Source: Alopecurus myosuroides
Lineage: Eukaryota; Streptophyta; Magnoliopsida; Poales; Poaceae
DNA: 64,000 nt
Direction: 5' to 3'
NCBI GenBank assembly: GCA_028641055.1
Contig: CM054062.1
Coordinates: forward strand, 140,162,682 to 140,226,681
Part shown: piece by piece, positions 33,932-45,710 of the stretch
Layout of the letters: the number at the start of each line of letters is the position of its first letter
Numbering within the stretch: the first letter of the stretch is position 1
Made by a program: the position numbers and the translations under genes
The notes under the pieces: model-generated
What the model was told of the DNA's origin: nothing
What the model saw: the letters and a program-made list of their open reading frames with translations, nothing else
The model's database searches: none

Positions 33932-35006
33932 AATTCGGCAATGGAGCAAGCCGGGTATGCCGACCCAAGAGATCTCGCAGCTCGATTGGGAGCAAGGGTG
34001 CTGGAGCCAAGTGATGCAAGGTACAGGCTGGACCAAATCTATCGGTCTGAGGAGATAGAAGAAAGGGGCCCGCCCGGGCCAAGCTGTTTTGGTCCCAGGA
34101 TCATGTGGGAGCCGGCTGTGGCCAAGTTTCAGCTGGCTAGAGGGACCAAGACCTATGATGAAAGCACCAAGCCAGAGGACTAGCTTAATGATTATGTTAC
34201 TACTGTGTATGTTGCGGGTGGCAACCGGAGATGGGTTGTTCGGTATGTGCCCCAGATGTTGGAGGGCCCTGCCCGGATCTGGCTCACAACCTGACGAAAG
34301 ACAGTGTCAAGTGCTGGCTTGACTTCTTAGAAGCCTTCATCAGTAACTTCACCAGCACTTACAAGAGGCCAAACCGGCCACAACAGCTATCGGCGTGCAA
34401 GCAGAGAGAAGAGGAGACTGACCGCGAGTACCTTACTCGGTGGAGCACTCTGAGGAACACCTGTGAGGGTGTGAACGAGTCACGGGCCATTTCCTAGTTC
34501 GCTCAAGGTTGCCGACATGGCAACATGCTGTGGTACAAACTGCAGAGGGAGATGCCGAGTACCCTCGTCGAGACAATCAAGATTGCATATATGTATGCTC
34601 TCGGCGACCCTACTCAGCCTCTGCTTGATTCCTTTGAGCCAAAGAGGAAGCACCATAACGGAGCCCGACGCCATGACCGCCAAGACTTCCGCAACAAGAG
34701 AAGGGAGGAACGTCTGGATATCCGCTATGGGTCGGACCATGTAGCTGCAGTTACTCGGGATCAAGGTGCTTTCGGGAGCAGCCAAAGGCAAAAAACTGCT
34801 GGAGCCCAGTACGGGCAGAACCAAACTCAGGGCCAGAACTTCAAGAAGCAGTACAATGCTCCTCAGCAGAACAATGCCCCCCAGGAGTCCGGCGATCCTC
34901 CGAGATTTGTCTTTGAGAACATGAAGGATGGGCCGTGCAGCTTTCATACTCAGCATCCGAGTAGGCCAGCCAACCACACTACCCGGCAGTGCAGCTGGTC
35001 GTACTG
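33932..35006 (+). pseudogene. D gag core
   Basis: The capsid region begins around 33941 and runs through YVPQMLEGPARIWL, FLEAFISNFTSTYKRPNRPQQL and LTRWSTLRNTCEGV, using at least two frames. A TAG at 34495 interrupts ISxFAQGC. A basic, Gln-rich linker follows (QNQTQGQNFKKQ). The C-terminal CSFHTQHPSRPANHTTRQC motif replaces a standard zinc knuckle. Lesions at 34181 (TAG) and around 34275 show that it is not functional. Confidence 0.78.
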
Positions 35007-35031
35007 AATCAAGAGCGAGGGCTTTGGTCAG

Positions 35032-35886
35032 ATGCCTCCTCCTCCTCCTCTTCCGCTCTCAGGCGCCAATGTGCAGCCTATCCGGGCAGCTGCTCCCAGG
35101 CCGACCGAGAACCAGAGGAGGGAGAATGTGAATCAAGTGGCGCAGGGAGCCAGCAACAACTACAACCGCAACAATCATAACAGCAACTACTACACCCACA
35201 ACAACAACCGCAACAACAACAATGCCAACCAGAACAACAACAACAATGGTGGTGCTGGGGACCGGAACCAGTACCAGGAGCATCATGCGAGCTACATGGT
35301 GTTCACCACTGAGCCGGATGACAAGCAATTCCAGCGCAGACGCGTGGTGGAGGTGAACGTTGTGATGCCGGCGGTGCCGCATTACATGGAGTGGTGTGAC
35401 CAGTACATAGTCTGGTCTAGAGATGATCATCCCAAGATAATGCCCAACCCGGGTACATATGCTCTGGTGGTGGACCCCACCTTCCTAGGAACCAAGAAGA
35501 ATGTGAAGTTCAGCAAGGTGTTGATCGACAATGGGAGCAGCATCAACATCATGTACCGAGATACCATGGAGAAACTCGGTCTTGCCGAGAACATGCTGCT
35601 ACCCAGTCGGACTACATTCCATGGCATTGTGTTGGGAGTGCCTTGTGCTCCCATCAGTCGGATCTGGATGGATGTGCTTTTCGGCACCAGGGAGAACTGC
35701 CAGACTGAGTGCCTGCAGTTCGAACTGGTTGATCTTCAGAGCCCCTACCACGCTCTACTTGGCAGACCTGCTCTGACCAAGTTCATGGCTTCAACTCATG
35801 CGGCCCCAATGGCATCATCACTATCTCGGGTGATTACAAGCGCTCTCTGGAGTGTGCATCTGCTGGATCTCGGTTTGCCGAGTTGA
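35032..35886 (+). pseudogene. D aspartic protease
   Basis: An Asn-rich low-complexity linker (about 35150-35250) precedes the protease. The active site reads KVLIDNGSSINIMY (about 35515-35556), so DNG stands where D(T/S)G is expected; this variant is common in Tat-type elements. The flap-proximal part and the ALLGRPALTKF motif near 35755 are present. A frameshift near 35800 breaks the link to RT. Confidence 0.75.
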
Positions 35887-36076
35887 TGTCATTGCTGCCG
35901 AGAAGAAGAAGATTCATGAGGTGGTGGCCCTGGCACAGGAAGCTCAACTCGGTATGCCTGGCATGCCAAGCTCTCAGCATGGAGCCACATTCCAGGCCTC
36001 CCAAGAGACAAAGAAGGTGCAGATTGACCCAGAGTTCCCGGAGTGTGTGGCCATCATTGGTGCCGGGTTGGAGGAG

Positions 36077-37408
36077 AAATAGGAAAGCGAGGTCATCCAC
36101 TTCCTCCGTGAGAATCGGGATGTATTTGCATGGTCCAATCAGGACCTGCCGGGTGTCCCGAGGGAGTTGGTGGAGCACTCGTTGCATGTGCGGACGGATG
36201 CCAAGCCGATGAAGCAAGCTATGCGCCGCTTTGCGGCTGAGAGGAGGAAAGCCATTGGTGACGAGATCACAAGGCTGCTAGAAAGCGGATTCATCATGGA
36301 GTTGCTGCATCCGGATTGGCTGGCCAATCCAGTCATTGTGGATAAGAAGAAGGATGACCCCATGGTTGTTGTGGTGTGGCGCATGTGCGTGGACTACACC
36401 GACTTGAACAAGGCCTGCCCCAAGGACCCGTTCTCGCTACCCCGGATAGATCAGGTGATTGATTCCACTGTCGGGTGTGAGCTTTTGTCTTTCATTGATG
36501 CCTACTCTGGTTTTCACCAGATACCTTTAAATCCGGCTGATCAAATAAAGACTGCTTTCATTACCCCGTACGGGGCTTATTGCTATCATGTTGTGTGTTT
36601 TGGCTTGCGGAATGCCGGAGCTACTTATTAGAGATGCATGCAGAAATGCATGCATGAGAAGATTGGAAAGAATGTGCAGGTATATGTAGATGACATTGTC
36701 ATAAAAAAAAGATAAACACACTCTATTGAGCGATATTGAGGAAACATTTGCAAGTTTGCGCAAATACTGGATGAAGTTGAATCCGACTAAGTGCACATTT
36801 GGCGTCCCGGCTGGCAAGCTACTCGGCTTCTTGGTATCCACTCGGGGCATTGAGGCCAATCCTTCAAAGATAAAATCTATATAGAGCATGTCTTTGCCGA
36901 GGTCATTGAAGGATGTGCAGAAGTTTAACGGATGCCTGGCTTCTCTTAGCCGGTTCTTGGGCCGAATGGGCGAGAAGGCCTTGCCTCTCTATAAGCTCAT
37001 GAAGAAAGTGACAAGTTTATCTGGACCCCGCAAGCTGATGTGGCCTTCAAGGAGCTCAAGACCATGCTGGGTAGCGCTCCCATCCTGGCATGCCCTTGGC
37101 CTAAGGAGCCAATGCTTGTCTATATTGCAGCTACCAACCGGGTAGTCAGTGTGGTGGTGGTGGTTGTGGAGCGTGAAGAGGAAGGAAAACCCGTGCAGAG
37201 GCCGGTATATTACCTCAGCGAGGTGCTATCCAGCTCCAAGCAGAACTACCCACACTGCCAGAAGATGACTTATGGCGTATACCTGGGTGCCAAGAAGCTC
37301 AAGCATTATTTCCAGGAGCATCCAATCACAGTGGTGAGCATTGCTCCCATCTCGGAGATCATGGGCAATAAGGATGCAAGTGGCCGGGTGGCCAAATGGG
37401 CAATTTAG
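36077..37408 (+). pseudogene. D reverse transcriptase and first RNase H
   Basis: The RT runs from VFAWSNQDLPGV through WRMCVDYTDLNKACPKDPF, LLSFIDAYSGFHQI, TPYGAYCYHVVCFGLRNAGATY and the catalytic VYVDDIVI (about 36684-36707). TAG at 36629-36631 follows ATY where a Gln is expected. Frame is lost between 36705 and 37030, then resumes with VAFKELKTMLGSAPIL. The first RNase H is recognisable by VYYLSEVLSSSKQNYPHCQKM. TAG at 37406 ends the frame. Confidence 0.85.
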
Positions 37409-38011
37409 CTAGCAGCATACACTCCTCTGTATGGCAGAAGAGAGGCCATCAAGTCACAAACTCTGGCGGATTTTTCGGTTGATTGGGCCGAGATGCAGTA
37501 TGAGGCTCCCTTGCCGGAAACAAATTTCTGGAGAATGCATTTTGATGGCTCCAAAGTAAAAGAGGGGCTCGGTGCCGGTGTTGTGCTTACCTCACCCAAG
37601 CGAGACCAGCTCAAGTATGTGCTACGGATCCACTTCTCGGCGTACAACAATGTTGCCGAATACGAAGCCTTGGTCCATGGGCTGAAAATTTCCAAGGAGA
37701 TTGGAATCCGGCGGATTGTATGCTATGGTGACTCAGATCTGGTGGTTCAACAAGTCTCAGGGACTTGGGACGCGTTGGATGCCAACATGGCATCTTACCG
37801 GTTCCTCGTCCAAAATATGACCGGATTCATCGATGTGTGTGAATTCCATCACATCCACCAAGCTGAGAATGATGCAGCGGATTCTCTGTCCATGTTGGGG
37901 TCTTCTCGGCAGTTTATCCCACCCGGAATTGCTCTGGAGCATTTAAGGAATCCTTCTATCAAACCATCACCCAACTCGGAGTCTATATTCATCCCGGCTT
38001 TGCTGGACTAA
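37409..38011 (+). pseudogene. D second (archaeal-type) RNase H
   Basis: After the Gypsy RNase H comes WRMHFDGSKVKEGLGAGVVL, NNVAEYEALVHGLKI, VCYGDSDLVVQQV and IHQAENDAADSLSML. These hold the Asp, Glu, Asp, Asp positions of a ribonuclease H fold. A second RNase H of this kind marks the Tat clade. The domain itself is open from 37493 to 38011 (TAA). Confidence 0.8.
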
Positions 38012-39462
38012 GGAGATGTTCCCATGGATATTGACTGGAAGAGCTCAAAGGAGAACCCGAGGACTGTCACATTCATCGAGGGGATCATTTCTCAGTACTC
38101 GGGGACTCGGGGACTTATCTCCAACTCGGAGCAATTCATGCCAGCTGATCCAATGGAAGTGGACGAACTAGTGTTTCCTATCCGGGAGACACCGAGTTGG
38201 GCTTTGCCCATATTATCCTTTCTGATTGATGGCACTTTGGCGAGTGACGAGGTCACAGCCAGGCAGATACATAGAAGATCCAAGGGCTACACCATCATCA
38301 ACAAGGAGCTGCACAAAAAAAGTGCTACCGGTGTACTCCAATGATGCATTGAGCCAGAAGAAGGAGAAGAGATTCTCAGAGAAATACACCAAGGAGAATG
38401 TGGGCACCATGCCTCATCTCGGGCCTTGGTCAAGAAAGCATTTCGGCATGGATTCTTTTGGCTCACTGCCTTGCAACAAGCAGAAGATCTGGTGAGGAAG
38501 TGCAATGGGTCCCAGAGATATGCGAGCAAGATCCACATGCCAGCTTCCGAGTTGAAGACAATTCCCATCACTTGGCCATTTGATGTTTGGTGCTTGGATA
38601 TGGTTGGTCCTTTCAAGCCAGCTCGGGTCAATATGACTCACATCCTGGTCATGGTTGATAAGTTCACCAAATGGATTGAAGTGAAGCCTATCCGGAAGTG
38701 TGACGGAAACACAACAGTGAGCTTCTTGAAGGATATTATTCTGAGATACGGCTACCCGCACGGGATCATCTCGGATAATGGAACAAACTTTGCTAAAGGA
38801 GCTTTTGCTCGGTTCTGCAAGGAGAAGCGGATCCGGCTAGACATCGCATCAGTCGCCCATCCGGCTTCTAATGGGCAAGTTGAAAGAGCAAATGGCATGG
38901 TCATTTCCGGAAGAAAGCCAAGGCTAATTGAGCCATTACAGCGAATCCGTGGTTGTTGGATGGACGAGCTGTCGGCGGTGTTGTGGAGTCTAAGGACTAC
39001 CCCTAACCGATCAACCGGATACACACCATTCTTCCTGGTGTATGGAGCCGAGGCCGTGTTGCCCACTGACCTTGAGCATGACTCACCCAGAGTGACCCTC
39101 TATACTGAGGCAGAGGCAAGAGAAGCCCGAGAAGATGATGTTGACCTGCTCGAAGAAGCAAGAGAGTTAACTCTGTCGCGCTCTATTGTATATCAATAGA
39201 ATCTGAGACGCTGCCATAGCCAGAAAGTACGCCGAAGGGTTTTCCGAGAAGGAGACTTAGTGCTGAGGCTTGTGCAACGCACGGCCGGGATGCACAAGCT
39301 TTCCCCTCCCTGGGAAGGACCTTTCATTGTGAGCAAGGCGCTGCACAATGATGCCTATTATCTCATCGACGCACAAGCACCACAGAAGAACAGGGCGGAT
39401 AAATCCGGAGAGGAATCCAAGCGTCCCTGGAATGTATCTCTACTCCGTCATTTTCATTCCTG
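38012..39462 (+). pseudogene. D integrase
   Basis: The zinc-binding HHCC end is degraded by a frameshift near 38345, but ALQQAEDLVRKCNGSQRYA remains. The DDE core shows WCLDMVGPFKPA, ISDNGTNFAKG and PASNGQVERANG, so all three acidic residues are visible. The C-terminal part continues through TPFFLVYGAEAVLPTD. TAG at 39197-39199 replaces a likely CAG. The tail reads LSPPWEGPFIV and ends NVSLLRHFHS before TGA 39460-39462. Confidence 0.86.
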
Positions 39463-40092
39463 AACAAACATTGTATGTATCTCCTCAACCGAGTTAAATT
39501 CCAAGTCGGCACTCCGAATTGAACTCGGGGACTGCCTGTGCTAAAACTGCTCTGTTTTATTTATTGTCTTTACTTTGTCTACTCGGTTGGTTTACTCAGA
39601 ATTTCACGTGTATATCTAGTAGTGTGTTTAAACCTAAGGGCCAACTCTTCGACTTCGCTGATGTCCGCAACCCGGCTTCATGGAAAGCAAGAGAACAAGC
39701 CAAAGGTCAATGAACACACGAAAAATTGCTAAGGAAAAGAGAAGTGTGTCAACCGAGTAGAGTGCACTTTTCCTTATGTGTTTTTGGCTAAGTGTTGGGC
39801 AGTGTTAAGGTCAAATATCAAAGTGGTTAAGTATTAGAAGCTCGGTTTTTGAAATCTTGTGACTCGACTACCAAAAAGCCACAAGTGGCACGTAAGAGCA
39901 AAGACAAAAGAACTGAGTCGATAAGAAATGCAACTCGGGGACTTGCACTTAACGCAATCCGGCATTGAGCCAGTCTTAGTAAATAACTTAATAAAACTGA
40001 GTAGCACGAGAGACGATAAAGTGTTTAATACATCTGCACCCGGCATACCGGGGATCTGATAAGCAGTTTTGAGATAAACTAAGAGCAGGCAC
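39463..40092. other. Spacer between D pol and the antisense gene
   Basis: It contains the recurring phrase CTCGGGGACT near 39525 and 39935 and no sustained frame. The 3' ends of the sense pol and the antisense gene converge here, so polyadenylation signals for the antisense transcript should lie here. Confidence 0.5.
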
Positions 40093-41018
40093 TTAAGACA
40101 TGGTTGATGGAGTCGAGTTGGCCTCTACGCTGGATAGATCTGAAGATGCGAAGCTGAGCGTGGAGGCAGGCTCGGGAGCAGCAGTGGAGGTCGGAGGAGC
40201 GGACCCGGAAGCGATGTTCTCGGCGGCGGCCTCCGTTGCGCCCAACTCGGGAACCGGATTGTCGATCACCATATCGGTGGTGACAGTTCCGACCGGGGCA
40301 GTGGGATGTGACTCGGTCTGGATTCCTTCAGAGCCTGCTCCCAGCTCGGTGGCCCCCTGATCGCCGCCCATCTCGGTTTCCTCCTGGACATTGCCCTGCT
40401 CGGCTCCCTTGTCGCCGGTTTCTTCCTGCTCCTCCTCCTCATCAGCGTGATCATCTTCCTCGCCGGCATCATCATCGTTGCCTTCAGCCTCATCAGCATC
40501 GTCATCTTCTTTGTCCTCAACATCGGTATCCGGTTCCGTGGGGCCGTCGATGTATTGCCAAGTATCTGCATAGGATGCGAGCTCGTAGGCGACCTCCTTG
40601 CGGCGCAAGATGTACTCGTCTCGGCTGGTCCACTTGGAGTTGTTCCGGAGGTCCTTGAGCTTCTCAAGATCCACATTTTTATACCAAGCGAGCACGGTGT
40701 GGAGGGCTTCATTGGCACCGACGTGGGCTGCAGAGGCACGCCATTTCTTCAACTCCTCCTTGACGTGGTCTAGGTCGGAGGCAATGTTGTTGATTGTGTC
40801 TGGGATCTCCCTCTCCGGCCAGAAGGGCTTATGCAGGCGCATAGCAGTTGATACCATGGAGGTGCCCATGCCCTTGAGGGAGAGCATCCGAGCTTTGATG
40901 CTCTCGATCTGATCATCTATGGTGGCTGGGTCACCTACACCGAGGCCTGTAGCTGCCCTTAATTTCCTGGCCTTCTCCATAGCAGTCTCAGCAGCAAGGT
41001 TGAAATCCGGGAAGGTTC

Positions 41019-41131
41019 CTAGAGTGGGGCATGCTGGGTTGAGTCAGAAAAAGAAACCAAGAAGAAGAAAAGCTGAATAGAAGAAATGGAAAGGAAGAAA
41101 CCGAATAGAGCAAGGGTTTGCGGTAACTCAC
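41019..41131 (-). other. Intron of antisense gene
   Basis: The donor is ACATT|GTGAGTTACC and the acceptor CACTCTAG|GAACC. The join keeps phase into TFPDFNLAAETAMEKA, but the junction codon is TGA; a C in place of the T would give Arg. Confidence 0.6.
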
Positions 41132-41500
41132 AATGTAACTCCAGGACGAGGGCTCCTAGCCGGCGGGTCTAGTCCTCAACATGCCTGAAGTGCTTGTCCT
41201 GAAGGTGGCGCGAGTCGACCACCATGGTGTCGAGGGCTTGATTTCTGTTCTTCAGGGCCTCAATCTCCTTCTCAAGCCCAAGCTTCTCGACGGCAGCCCA
41301 GTTCAGCGCCTCGGTCTTATCGTTGCCGGCCTGAAGCGCAGCCTTGAGGGCCTCACCAAGCTCGAGTTTGAGCTTATGCACCTCCGCCTTCTCGGCAGCC
41401 AGCTCCTTCTCCAACTTGGCCTCTCTGGCATTCACCTGCTGCCGTACCTCGGCGGCGGTGACACACCCTTGGTGTTGCTCGAGGAAGGTTTTGCGCTCGT

Positions 41501-41575
41501 CTGCAAAGAAGTGAACCCGGTTAATAAGGGAGAAGAAGGCAGAGGCAAGAGAAGAAAAGATGCAGAGTGACTTAC
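41501..41575 (-). other. Intron of antisense gene
   Basis: The donor is TCTGGAGG|GTAAGTCAC and the acceptor CTTCTTTGCAG|ACGAGCG. The join reads SSLEDERKTFLEQHQ in frame and continues into a long coiled coil. Confidence 0.78.
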
Positions 41576-41659
41576 CCTCCAGAGAAGAAATCTTGCTCTG
41601 TGTAGATGCAGCCATGACTTCACAATCCTGGTGCTTCTTGGCGAGAGCCTTAAACTCAC

Positions 41660-41739
41660 CTGTAGAGAAGCAAAAACTGAGCAGAGATAAAAAATGGGCA
41701 TAAACACGAAACGCATAAACCAGAAGTGTTGACACTTAC
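41660..41739 (-). other. Intron of antisense gene
   Basis: The donor is GAGA|GTAAGTGT and the acceptor CTTCTCTACAG|GTGAG. The join reads LESEFKALAKKH in frame. A TAG three codons upstream replaces a likely CAG. Confidence 0.72.
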
Positions 41740-43472
41740 TCTCTAACTAGGAGATCTTGGTGGTGGCATCCATGATGCCTTGCTCCAGGATAGCTGCAGA
41801 TTGGAACGCAGGAACCGAGTTAGAAAACTGATGCAGATAAAGCACAAGCAGTAACTCGGAGAGAATGGAGGTTACCTCTTTCGCCCTTTTCCGACTCAAG
41901 CGCCCGCTTCTTCAACTTTACAGCTCAGTGAAACCAGAGAAGTTGCCAGAACAAGTTGGTACGGGTCTGGGTGCATTCCTGGAAAAGAAAATGGAGAAGG
42001 TATGAGTGGGAAGATTCGGCCCGAGTAGACTGTAACTCGGTCGAGCCTTGCCTACTCGGCCCAAATATTGGGGACTGGATGGTAGAGAAGAAAAGAGATA
42101 GAAGAAAAAGGAAACATCGCAACTCGGAAATCCAGACAGTCAGAAAGTATACTTACTCGGTTGGTCTCTCGGCATCCTCAGCAGCTTTGCGCACAAAATA
42201 CATCTTGTGCGCCAAGGTGCTGATGGACGCGGCTATGGCCATTGAGACAGGGCCAGTGTCTGCTTGGTTCCACGACTGCCGCCAGCTGTCCAAGCCGCTA
42301 AGTCTCGCGCTGTCCTATTCCGGACGGCCGAACTTTGTGCTGTCCCAACCGGACTCGATGTGGCCTATCCGGTCTAGGACAGTGTCGATGTCCTCCCGGA
42401 GCTCGTGGGCAAGCTCCGTTATTGGAGAGGCAGAGTGGATGGTTAGGTCACCCTCTTTGCCTCTGGATCCGGTGGAGGCGAGTTTCTTCCTCTTCTTCAG
42501 CTTCGCGACCCGCTCGGCTTCTCGCGCCTCCTTCTCTTTATTATCCTCCTGCAGTTCACGCTAGTGATTCGGGAAACTCACTGGGGCAGCCCTCCCGCTG
42601 ATACCTGCTCCGGGAGCCTGTTTGTCCTTGGAGGCAAATTGAACTTTGATTTGGACAAGCTTGGAGCTCCGAGTAACAGGGCCGCTCTTTGCCAATTCGG
42701 CTGCAGCCGCATCCAAGGGGGTAACCGGCTTGGGTTTGTTATTGAGCGGGGAGTTGGTTTTCTTGGTTGGGGGCTGCTGCTGCTGTGGCTGTCCGGCTTG
42801 CTTGGCACCCGGCAGCGGGTACTCAGAAGATTGTACGGGGCACTGCTGCGATGGCTGTTGCGATGGCTGCTGCCACGGTTTCTCGGGCTGCTGATGCCCA
42901 GCCTGCCCCTTCTCAGGCTGCTGCTGCTGCCCAGTTTCCCATGCAGCTCGTTTGCGTTGCCCTTTGGGCGGCTGCTGCTGCGGAGTCGGTGTTTTCGCTG
43001 GCGGTGTTGGCTGCTTCTTGGTAGCTAGTTCGGGAGGCTGCTGTTGCGTAGTTGATGTTACTGTGGGCTGCTTCTCGACAGGAGGCTGTTGAGGTTGTTG
43101 CTGAGGAGGTGACTGAGGTGCTGAAGGAGGTACTTGAACCGTTGGTGGTGTGGGTTGCGGTCCACTCGGCTCTGGTGCTGCCGGGTGGACTGCTGCGGCT
43201 CAGAGATTGGCTCTGGTGTAGTCCGCCGCGTCTCGGTAGGGAGATCCATGGTTGGCTGCTCGGTGTTGGGTTCCGGATCCTCCGGAACCCGATCAGTCTC
43301 CATCTCGGTGTATGTGTTCTCGGCACCGAGGTCATGTTCTTCCTTTGAAGGAGAGGGCACCTTGGTCCTCTCCTCTGGTTGATCCTCCCCTTTGTCAGTG
43401 GTGAGGTCCACGACGTTCTCGGGAGTACTTGGTTTGGGTGGCTCGTTGGTGGCGTCTGCATCCAGTGGGTCA

Positions 43473-43573
43473 CTGAGAAGGAAAGAAAGAAAGAAAAATG
43501 AGATGGGAGCAAAGAAGAAGAAACAGAGAAGGCAGTGAGAGGAAAGTACAAAGAGCAGCTCGTAAGGACTTAC
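43473..43573 (-). other. Intron of antisense gene
   Basis: The donor is GAGGC|GTAAGTCC and the acceptor CCTTCTCAG|TGACCC. Splicing joins RRAVVEA to DPLDADATNEPPK in frame. Confidence 0.75.
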
Positions 43574-43739
43574 GCCTCCACGACAGCGCGCCTCTTGCGC
43601 GTAGCAGTCTTCTTGCCGGCCTTCTTCGGCTTCTTGGTAGGAGGCTCCGCTGCTCCACTGCCCGGCCTCTTCTTGGTTCCGGTGGGGACAGCCATTGACA
43701 CGGGTTGCGCGTTTATGGGCTCTTCATCCTCCAACTTGG

Positions 43740-43876
43740 CTGCAACCAAGAAGAGCAAAGTCAGAAATCAATGAGGAAAGAAGGAAGAGATGTGTGGCGT
43801 TGGGCACATTGGTGAACTCGGTCACCTTCATCGTCCTCGGACTAGTCCCGAATGGAGGTGGAGACTCGGGACTTAC
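43740..43876 (-). other. Intron of antisense gene
   Basis: The donor is GATG|GTAAGTCC and the acceptor TTGGTTGCAG|CC. Splicing joins CIPLAGQDA to KLEDEEP without a frame change. Confidence 0.75.
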
Positions 43877-44010
43877 CATCCTGGCCAGCGAGTGGGATAC
43901 AAAGCGTATCCTGGACGTCGAATGCCTCTGCGTCGTCCTCGGTCCGATCCGACGACCAGTTCTGCTCGGGGATGGGCTTATCTTCCTTTTTCTAGCGAGG
44001 GATAACCTAA

Positions 44011-44375
44011 GGATGCAAGTACAGAGCGTAAGGAGTAAACTATATTGGAGAGTACCGAATGGAAGTCCTACTCGGTCTAGCGTGCAAACATAAAGCATAT
44101 ATAGCTAAAGTCCTAAAAAGAGAAACGAGTAGAGGTTCTACTCAGAACGGTATGCAAGCACAAAGCATAATAGGCTAAGTCCTAGCGGAGAAATTCTACC
44201 CGGCCTAGCATGCAAACAGAAAGCATATACAACTAAGTCCTAAATAGGGAAACTGGTAGAGGCTCTACTCTGAACATCATGCAAACATAAAGCATATTAA
44301 GCTAAGTTCTAACAGAGGAGCCCTATCCGGTATAGAGTGCAACATAAAGAATATTGGGCTAAGTCTATAGAAAAG
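44011..44375. repeat. Minisatellite of six 58-71 bp units inside an antisense-gene intron
   Basis: Units begin at about 44013, 44082, 44152, 44210, 44279 and 44337. Each starts (A/G)TGCAA(A)CA..AAAGCATA and contains CTAAGTCCTA. Spacing alternates near 58 and 70 bases. The array lies between the WGYHP exon and the 43994 acceptor region. Confidence 0.8.
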
Positions 44376-45710
44376 AGTACAAGATACCTCCTACTCGGTA
44401 TGAACTGAAGAAACAAGAGAGGAAATTGACTAAGAGTCTAAAAAGGAGAACTCGCTTGGGGGATTGGCTTGTTGTGGCTATACGGCATGAAACCATAGAA
44501 CCAGGTATCCGAGAGCGAGGACCTGAGGATGGACTTGGTCCAGATTGCCACCTACGCCTTGGTGAGCTCGAAGGTTGTCGTCCGGGTGCAGTCACGGGCT
44601 CCACCCATGTAGCACATATTGTGTGCTCGCTCTTGGAGAGGGAGAACCCGACGCTCCACCCAAAAGGCGATCAGGTCGTCCTTCCGGAGTCCTTGCTCGA
44701 CCAACTCCTGCAGGCGCTCGTCTACCCGGCTGACGTCATTCACCGTCTTCCTAGGGTGATAGCCCCAATTCCTCATCTCGGTGGGGGGCACGTTCTGGAA
44801 CTCGGGCAGCTTGATGAGGTCCACTGGCTTCTCACCTTTTGCTGGAGTAGCGTTCTTGACGTATCAGAACCCTCTCTGCCACTTCCGGCAGGTGTCCAGC
44901 CCGAGTACTCGCGGGTGGCTACCCGTAGACCGCTAAATCAACATTGTTGTCCCCGTCTGAGTCATCTCTTTGGGGGCTATCGGATTGGAAGGATTGGGAA
45001 GAACTTGTTGGCGAACTAAGAAATATTTCGCCCAGGTGTCTACCGTGGAGTAGACACTGAGAAAAGATTCACAGCATGTGACGAGGTGGAAAGCATGGCG
45101 ATGGAATTCGCCAGGAGGTGATGTGGTTGGAGGCCAAAATGGTGCAGGAATTCTTGCATGAATTTGGATATCGGGAGGCCGAAGCCGCGTTTGAAATAGC
45201 TCCGAAAGACTACATACTCACCAGGGCTGGGAGTAGGCACCCGCTCCTTGCCAGGAGGCTGGCAGATGACGCCGGGAGGCACCCGACGGGTGTTGACAAG
45301 CCACTGGCAATCGGATGCCGTGACGTCGGAGCCCTCCTAGGCGGCGCGCATCGAGGGAGGATCCTCCTGATGCAGATCTACAACAACGGGCTCAAGCTCC
45401 ATCTAATCTTCTCCGACGAGGAAGTGTGGGTGTCGGGGATGAAGACGGAGGCGGAAGAGAGGAGATGCGGCGGAACGACGACGCTTGCACAGGATCGAAG
45501 AGGACGGTGCCGCGCGGTGAAGGCACGGTCGCGGTTGAGAGCTCTCCGGTGAGCGGCGGCGCGTGGGGATGCACACTTTCTCTCTCTGCGCATGGAACGG
45601 CGGCGGGCTGTGGTCTCGCGACGGCGCTGGTTTTCGCTGCGGGTGCGGAGGCGAAAAGGAAGCGGCGCGGGGGAAAGTGGCGAAGAAGATTGGACAAGGG
45701 GCGGCGCGGG

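Larger units (their letters stand above)
40093..45402 (-). pseudogene. Spliced antisense gene of D (PF04195 putative gypsy-type transposon domain)
   Basis: It reads opposite to gag-pol. The ATG at 45402 opens MELEPVVVDLHQEDPP; TAG at 45339-45337 interrupts. The PF04195-like domain follows: EYVVFRSYFKRGFGLP, EFLHHFGLQPHHL, then VYSTVDTWAKYFLVRQQ and MTQTGT after frameshifts near 45065 and 44900. Next come KLPEFQNVPPTEMRNWGYHP, a Lys-rich NLS-like segment (KKPKKAGKKTATRKRR, 43650-43580), a Pro/Gln-rich exon, coiled coils (about 41500-41190) and an acidic tail (40600-40400). At least five introns are visible. The protein may be nuclear. Its function is unknown, and this copy is damaged. Confidence 0.8.

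Noticed and set aside
35059..35430. Val-rich minus-strand frame opposite the D protease linker
   Set aside because: It is the shadow of an Asn-rich sense linker made of AAC repeats.
42335..43382. Plus-strand frames over the D antisense exons
   Set aside because: The coding signal, splice sites and domain order are on the minus strand; these are shadows.
44011..44375. CRISPR-like array suggested by regular spacing
   Set aside because: Units are diverged and contiguous with no unique spacers, and the context is a plant retrotransposon.
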